A program made the translations under genes and the position numbers. DNA of 64,000 nt from positions 2,176,968 to 2,240,967 of the forward strand of contig JAJEKV010000111.1 in NCBI GenBank assembly GCA_021234155.1. Reading direction: 5' to 3'. The notes beneath the pieces are model-generated. The model did not search any database and had not been told where the DNA came from. It saw nothing but the letters and a program-made list of their open reading frames with translations. Source of the stretch: Isoetes taiwanensis (Eukaryota; Streptophyta; Lycopodiopsida; Isoetales; Isoetaceae). Position 1 is the first letter of the stretch. Each line of letters begins with the position of its first letter. Below, one piece after another: positions 58,236 through 64,000 of this stretch.

Positions 58236-60220
58236 ATGATAGCATCCGGGTTACTCAGTTGCAATTTTATATTGGGTTGTGATTCTTTACCCAAATTCGT
58301 ACCTCTTGCCCATTCCTATCCTTTTCGCAGTCGTATAAGCATTCAACATAGTTGCAGAAGCTCGAATCACCAGAATAATCTGGCCATATTTGCCATGGCG
58401 CAGGCTAAGGGCGATTCTTCCAGTGCGGCTGTAACTTCTTTTGCTAATGAAAGTTCTTTTGGGGTCTTGTTTGTTTGCTTAGGTAAACATATAAAGTTGT
58501 GTTTTTGGTTCTTCAATTTTGTCTCTGATTTATTCCCTCTTCATTTATAGGTAATATCTGTCGCAGCCCTTCTGCAGAGGCTGTGTTTACTTATGCAGTC
58601 GAAAGGAGAGGTTTGACACAGTATTTTCACATTGATTCAGCCGGCACTATAGACTATCATGAGGCATGGTCTCTAGCTATATCCGTAAATATTTCAATCT
58701 TCTTTGCCAAGTAAAAAGAAGCTCATTTTTATTTACTTAAAAGGGAAATCCAGCTGACCCCCGAATGAGAGCTGCAGCCTTGAAACGAGGAATCAAAGTC
58801 ACTTCTATTTCAAGGCCTATTAAAGCCTCAGATTTTGAGGAGTTCGATCTTATACTCGCCATGGACAAACAAAACAAGAGTAATGCAGTGCTTAAACGCA
58901 ATTGATCCTCTTACCTTTCAGTTTGCTTTGCAGACACATTAATGAGCGAATTCATCTGGTTTGTAGAGGACATTTTGAAAGCTTACAATATTTGGAATTT
59001 GAGGAAACCATTTGCACTTGATGTGCAGTCTAAGGTATGTTCCAGAACCCTTAGAAGCATAATTATTACTCAGGAAATTTTAGGGGTTAGACATTCAGTT
59101 AATCCTGGGATGAATCTTATTTTTCATATCGTTTGGCTAGCTTTAAAGTACTACAAAGTTGGCAAAATAGCGTGGTTCAAGTTTTCAGAACATTTAGGTT
59201 GAATGAACATAGAAAAAGGGTCCCCATTTCCGTTACACTGGATGGACATGAACGTGCATATATAGGATAGTGCTAACATGTGAAGCAATAGAACGCAAAA
59301 CTCACTACCACTGCTTCAAGAACATTGATATTGTACTGCTTGACATTTGTGTCGTTCTTCATCTGATTGGTTCAATCATTGACATAGTATCCATTAGCTG
59401 TAGCAATTTGATTGATGGTCAATGGTTTCTCAGATAAACCTTTCTGCTCCTGAGCTGATCTGAGGCCTGATATGTTTTTGAACTTGCTCGCTCTTCATCT
59501 AATTGGGTCAATAATTGACATGATATCCACTAGCTGTAGCAATTTGATTGACGGTCAATGGTTTCTTCGATAAAACTTCCTGCTCCTGAGCTGATCTGAG
59601 GCCTTATATGTTGCTGATTAACTTGCTCAGGTATCCCTCCGAAAAGGAGACTTGAGGTTTTTTTCTGTCATATTCTCTTCTTTTTAGTGTAACCTAATCC
59701 AGATGAATTAGTATGTCAGAATTTTGGAGAAACATCAATTCCCTGGTGTCTTTATTACAGGTGCAGCTTATGTGTAGCTATTGTCGGAAGTACAAGGACA
59801 TACAAGAGGTGCCTGATCCATATTATGGAGGACCGGCTGGATTTGAGAAGGTACTTTTCATATTCCATAATGGTAAAAGGACATGTAAGATGCAAAGTAT
59901 GCTTAAATGAAAATATGGCTGCAGTAGAACAGAGTTAATGAATAAAGGAATGGACCTTTATCTCAAATTGACTAGAATGATATCTGGAGAACACCATTAG
60001 CCAGTACATGAATCATAATGGAATGTTTGTAAGCATGGGATATAATGATGTATATATAAACACTATTACATAGTTGTAAATCAAATATGGTTCTGGCATG
60101 CTTACTAATTGGTCTTTTCCAAGTTTTCAGGTCTTGGATCTGCTGGAGGATGCTTGTGAAGGATTGCTGGATTCTATCATCTCTAATGCGCCAAATAAAG
60201 TTACCAACAAGCAGCCTTAG
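58236..60220 (+). CDS. low-molecular-weight protein tyrosine phosphatase, organelle-targeted form
   Basis: Six exons: 58236-58482, 58551-58663, 58744-58879, 58967-59034, 59761-59850, 60131-60220, giving 247 residues in an intact frame. It removes phosphate from phosphotyrosine or small phosphoesters via the CX5R P-loop, here CLGNICRS, split by intron 1 inside the loop. The general-acid Asp lies in VPDPYYGG. Other family blocks are HIDSAGTIDYHE, GNPADPRMRAAALKRGI, FDLILAMDK, LMCSYCRK and VLDLLEDACEGLLDSI. The first 70 residues are Ser/Arg-rich without acids, as in a plastid or mitochondrial transit peptide. Intron 2 uses a GC donor (GAG/GCATGG). Intron 4 is the longest and contains a tandem duplication. 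Confidence 0.92.
59350..59625. repeat. tandem duplication of about 137 bp in the phosphatase intron 4
   Basis: TCTTCATCT.ATTGG, TAGCTGTAGCAATTTGATTG and GCTCCTGAGCTGATCTGAGG each occur twice in the same order. Copies differ by scattered substitutions. Confidence 0.8.
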
Positions 60221-60965
60221 CACAAACATTTCTAAGTATTAAATACATGACATTCAGCATATGGAAGATGGACCTATCTCCATTGGATGTAGAGCTGACA
60301 TTTTTCACTTATATTGGAAGCTTGGAAAGAATCGAAGGCAGCTCAGAAGAGAAATCATATAAAGGATTCCATACATATTAATGTCATTAAGATTAACTGC
60401 ATGAAAAGTAAATCTGAACTTTATTAAACCACTGGATATACCTTATGCAGTTTGGTATTGGTAGCTGGTCCAGTGTTTAGCCAAGCATGGAGGTGAGTTC
60501 AAACGCTCAAGCAAGGGGTTGATGTAAAATACTGTTGAGATTGAATTGATTATACTATTCTTTTGTATTGCTGGCGAAACTTAAAGCCAAAGATTATAGA
60601 CTAAATTTTCAGCTGTGGCATACCTTGCCAGATAATAATGGGAAATGGTGTAAAACTTAGCAGATGAAAAAATGGTTTTCTTTAGTTGGGGGCAGAACAG
60701 GATCTACCATCGTTTATGTACGCAGTAGTTCGGGAAGTCAATGTTTTCTTGGTGGTCTGGTCTTCCTTGTATTATCTTTGATCCTTGGTTTTGGACCTGG
60801 TCTAGACTATCAAACATCAATAACCCAACCATTAATCATAATTGCTGTCTTTGTGGTCGGCTTTACACCTTGACAACCAAGCCAAGGGGGGTGGGCTGTC
60901 CTTAATGAGCTAGCTAGCAGGGATCAAAATTCAAAAAAATCTTGGTTACATACTGCAAACCTACT
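60221..60965. other. 3' flank of the phosphatase gene, nothing recognised
   Basis: Probably 3' UTR followed by spacer; no coding signal. Confidence 0.5.
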
Positions 60966-60969
60966 TTTT

Positions 60970-63214
60970 CTAATGCAACCCATTTTCAAAAATCCGGTTT
61001 TCAACCTCTTCTATGACGGATGTAGACCATTTCTCAAATATGTCAACCCAATTCATGTCCTTCCGTATTGGGTACTCAATTCCAAGCAACATATGCGCAT
61101 CCAAAGTATTCAAGCACATTTGGTTTCTCAAATATGTCTTTAATATATTTTGCTTGGAAAATCCCCTTTCACATGCAGCACTACTGACGGGCATAAGCAT
61201 GACAACTTGCCATAACTTCATAATGTCTGGACATCTTTTGTACCAAATGTTTCCATCATCTTCCTTAACTGAGTTGCAAAATTGCCATGCTTCATGAATG
61301 TCACATATAGAACATGCAGCTGATAAGGCTTCGATGAACATTTGAAGTTGATTCATACATCCATCACGACTAGCTACAGGACTTGCACCAACACAAAATA
61401 CATCCGCTAACTTCGTCAAAGCAGCTGAAAACTTAACAAATTTTTGTCTTGGAATCAAATCTTTATCATATGATTTTGGCTCAAATAGTTTTGTTGCATT
61501 CCACCAAGCCATGTCCACGTACTGCTCATTCAAATTGTCTACTACAGATTGCACAAATGCGCATCCTATCTGAACACAAGCCTTATGAGAACCATCATTT
61601 TCTGGACAACCTCCTTCCACTGGTTCATAGCTTAAGGGGAATGAATGGACTAATATTCCATTCCCTTGGTCATAAAACTCATAAAAACCATTCTGAACCT
61701 TATCCATATAGCTTGCAACCTGTCTACAACCAAATCCAAAGTCTGCATCCCCACTAGTCAAAAACCAAATTTGTAGCATTTTGATGCTGAGATCCAAATC
61801 CCTACCAACTTCAATCATGCTCAAATTTTCCTTCTGAAAACACCTACTTAAAATATTTAACTGCCCACATACATCGGCCAAAAGTGCCACAAAGAAACCA
61901 ACCTGGTATCTTGTACTCAATTTGAACCATTTCTATTTTTTTTCTTCCCATAATCCTCAAATGACGAGAAGAAGAACTATGAGCCTTTTCATTACTTCAC
62001 CCTTGCTCAACCATCTAATCTCATAAGGCTTAAGAACTTTCACATTCTCTAACTGATATTCATCTATAAGGCCTTTAAACTCTTGCACGTGGACGCATGA
62101 ATGCATAACATATTTGTACACCTTAGATGCTAACTTATCAATCCATTGGAATTCAGGAATTGACTGAGCTGCACTTTGTGTTGCCAATGCTTGTCTATGT
62201 GCCATACAATGAATTGATACCAGCCTTGGGATTTATGCCCTACCATGACGCTAACACCATCACTAGCAAACCCAACAAGTTTACTCCAATCAACTTCCCA
62301 TTCCTTAAAAAGCTCAGTAATGGCCTCCATCAAGCATGCAGCTGTACCACCTTGCAATTCTAAAATCCTATAAAAGATGGTTTTGACCTCTCCACCAGAC
62401 CTTGGAAGAACAACATAGCAAATTAGATGTTTTTCCTTTATAATATATGTGCTCTCATCCACACACATGCTGAAAAAGGGGCAGCCTGAATTGCTTTTTA
62501 ATAACATTTCGAGTTACATCTCTCATCACAAACATCATCTCCTTCCCAATAGTTTCATTTGTGTAAGAACCATAGACTTCTGGATTTGGAGCATATGGAG
62601 TATTCAATTCAAATAAAAACCCCATCAAAGGCTGGTAATTGCTTAAAGCAATATTTCTAGAAGAAATAAAATGAAGTACCTTCATGGCAATGACGACCTT
62701 TTGCTCTTGTGCTCCAAACTGATTCTCCAAAGAATTCACCAATGGCTTCAATCCTTTGTTTTTCAGATTCCATTCCGTCTCAGCAGCTTTATGATCATAG
62801 CTCTTTTCCTGTTTCTTGAAGGCAGTTACTTGTAAAGTTCTGGCCCTTTTGGAAGCATACAGATTACTAATCTTGGCCTTCTTAAAAGACATGCACCACG
62901 CATTTTATCCTTCCTCCTTCATTAAGAATCCAAGGATGTGGGCCTTGCCATTCTGGAAGAAATTTCCTCTTAGACTCATTACCATCAGAAAATTCTACAT
63001 CGCAGCTCTTCTCTTCAATCTGCTCATCATCAACATCTACATCTTGAAGGGCCGCATCCTCTGATTTATCATCTCCAAATAGCTCTTCGTACAACCTATC
63101 CCTTTCTTCATCCTTCTCTTCATTAATAATTCCTGGAATGCTGCTACCTTCTGCCGATGAAGAGGTCTTCTTCCAACAAAAAGCCAATGTATTCTTAGTC
63201 ATAGCAAGAAACAA
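60970..63214 (-). pseudogene. hAT-superfamily transposase, broken
   Basis: From 63,214 on the minus strand: an acidic N-terminus, a TTF-like zinc region (FLPEWQGPHPWI, GGRIKCVV) with one cysteine side lost at a frameshift, and a helical block (MKVLHFISSRNIALSNYQPL). Then the catalytic core: PFFSMCVDESTYIIKEKHL, with the Asp of VDE, and VGFASDGVSVMVG. Then IRWLSKGEV, and the C-terminal hAT dimerisation region (LMPVSSAACERGFSKQN, LDAHMLLGIEYP). Frames change near 62,890, 62,470, 62,200 and 61,950, so it is inactive. Terminal inverted repeats and an 8-bp duplication were not found by eye. It resembles the ZNF862/TTF-type hAT proteins. Confidence 0.8.
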
Positions 63215-63509
63215 TGCTAATAGAAGAATAATAGATGGTGTTGCAGCAAGAATTGGTGATGTCTAAACCCTAATCGATTCTGATTTACACAAATGCAATC
63301 CATGATGACTGCCGTTGAAGGAGCAAAATTCTGATCTCTGAAGCTAATTTATAGGAAACAAACCACAAAGAATGATGAATGGAGAAGACTGGACCCCAGA
63401 GGAGATCATTCCAGAGATTTTTGGGGCCGTTGGTCGCTACACAAAGATCAATTTTTTTGTCTAAAATTTCACGTATCACATAAAAGGGATTAAATAAGGC
63501 TACTATGTA

Positions 63510-63960
63510 TTTTTTTTTTATTTTTTTTTTTTATTTTTTTGGGGGGGAAAAGAAAGATTTATATTAATCATAAGAAATTACATGGAAAACAAAAAACCAT
63601 TAAGGTCGAAGACCTCTCTTCTGATTTTACAAACAGAAGCTTTCAAGACAAAAGGTAGTCTCGGGATTACAGGAAAAGGGAACAGGCTGTCCCCCAAGTA
63701 CACAGATCCAAAAATGTGAAGCCCGCCCAGAATCAAACATTTTGAAGGAAGAGATCAGAGTCCAATTCAACGTCCTCTTCATCTATGATCACCAAATCTG
63801 TAGCCACCGGATCCAATTACCATCAATTTCATTCCACTCAGGGGGAAAGGCAAAGAACCAAAGAGGAGCCGTGTCCGAGAAGAGGATAAGTGCCTCACCA
63901 TGAGCATCCTACAAGGCCTTGTGGTGGTAAAACATATCTCTGAAATGAAGGAATTGATCT
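63510..63960 (-). repeat. retroposed-looking repeat, 3' end with A/C tail
   Basis: On the minus strand it ends in CCCCCCCAAAAAA-like sequence after an AATATAAATCTTTC stretch. Upstream a coding-like piece reads APLWFFAFPPEWNEIDGNWI after one stop, resembling the piece at 36.75-36.99 kb. The window ends soon after, so its 5' extent is unknown. Confidence 0.4.
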
Positions 63961-64000
63961 TCAGCTAGTAATCTCTCATAATAGAAAAGTAACCTATCAA

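Noticed and set aside
1-64000. CRISPR arrays, bacterial operons, rRNA or clear tRNA genes
   Set aside because: None seen. The spliced genes and plant transposons show nuclear plant DNA.

Overview
Nuclear DNA of a land plant, most likely a fern. The signs are AT-rich spacers, spliced genes with GT-AG introns, an AP2/ERF factor, a chalcone-synthase-like enzyme with the conserved Cys-codon intron, a long intron-containing fern-style secreted cyanovirin-N (CVNH) gene, and dense retrotransposon debris (Ty3/gypsy chromovirus, two LINE lineages, CACTA, hAT). The fern assignment is inference; vascular plant is safe.

Layout. 0.8-2.1 kb: ERF transcription factor (-). 4.3-7.6 kb: an LTR relic, LINE pieces and a complete CACTA MITE. 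7,776-22,047: one complete 14.3-kb Ty3/gypsy chromovirus on the minus strand, flanked by TTTGA target duplications, with 1.6-kb LTRs, an initiator-Met tRNA primer site, a decayed gag-pol ending in a chromodomain, and about 6 kb of extra coding DNA between primer site and gag. That leader holds three accessory genes. ORF-A ends in an unmistakable histone H3 fold, ORF-B was split by a nested 2.1-kb LTR element, and ORF-C is unassigned. 24.8-26.1 kb: type III polyketide synthase (-), with a relic of a second copy's 3' end beside it. 27.6-28.0 kb: DnaJ relic. 28.8-34.05 kb: long LINE (+) with tandem 5' repeats, a coiled-coil ORF1, and an ORF2 that has lost its YADD motif. 34-49 kb: mostly degenerate repeats, a DUF7869-like TE gene, an L1 3' end and a pair of 180-bp repeats rich in CATGCA motifs around a TATA box. 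49.2-49.8 kb: TRM1 tRNA methyltransferase pseudogene (-). 50.5-51.0 kb: CVNH gene (+). 51.2-52.4 kb: LINE with 21 TATTC units as its tail (-). 54.1-57.5 kb: exostosin/GT47 exons (-) with two CIA30-family exons lodged between them. 58.2-60.2 kb: six-exon low-molecular-weight protein tyrosine phosphatase (+), apparently intact. 61.0-63.2 kb: broken hAT transposase (-).

The apparently functional host genes are the ERF factor, the polyketide synthase, the CVNH protein and the phosphatase. They are unrelated in role and sit as islands among transposons. The most striking object is the histone-H3-bearing chromovirus: both its pol chromodomain and its accessory H3 fold point to chromatin, and the H3 reading frame is better preserved than gag-pol. 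I could not run searches; similarities are by eye against families I know.
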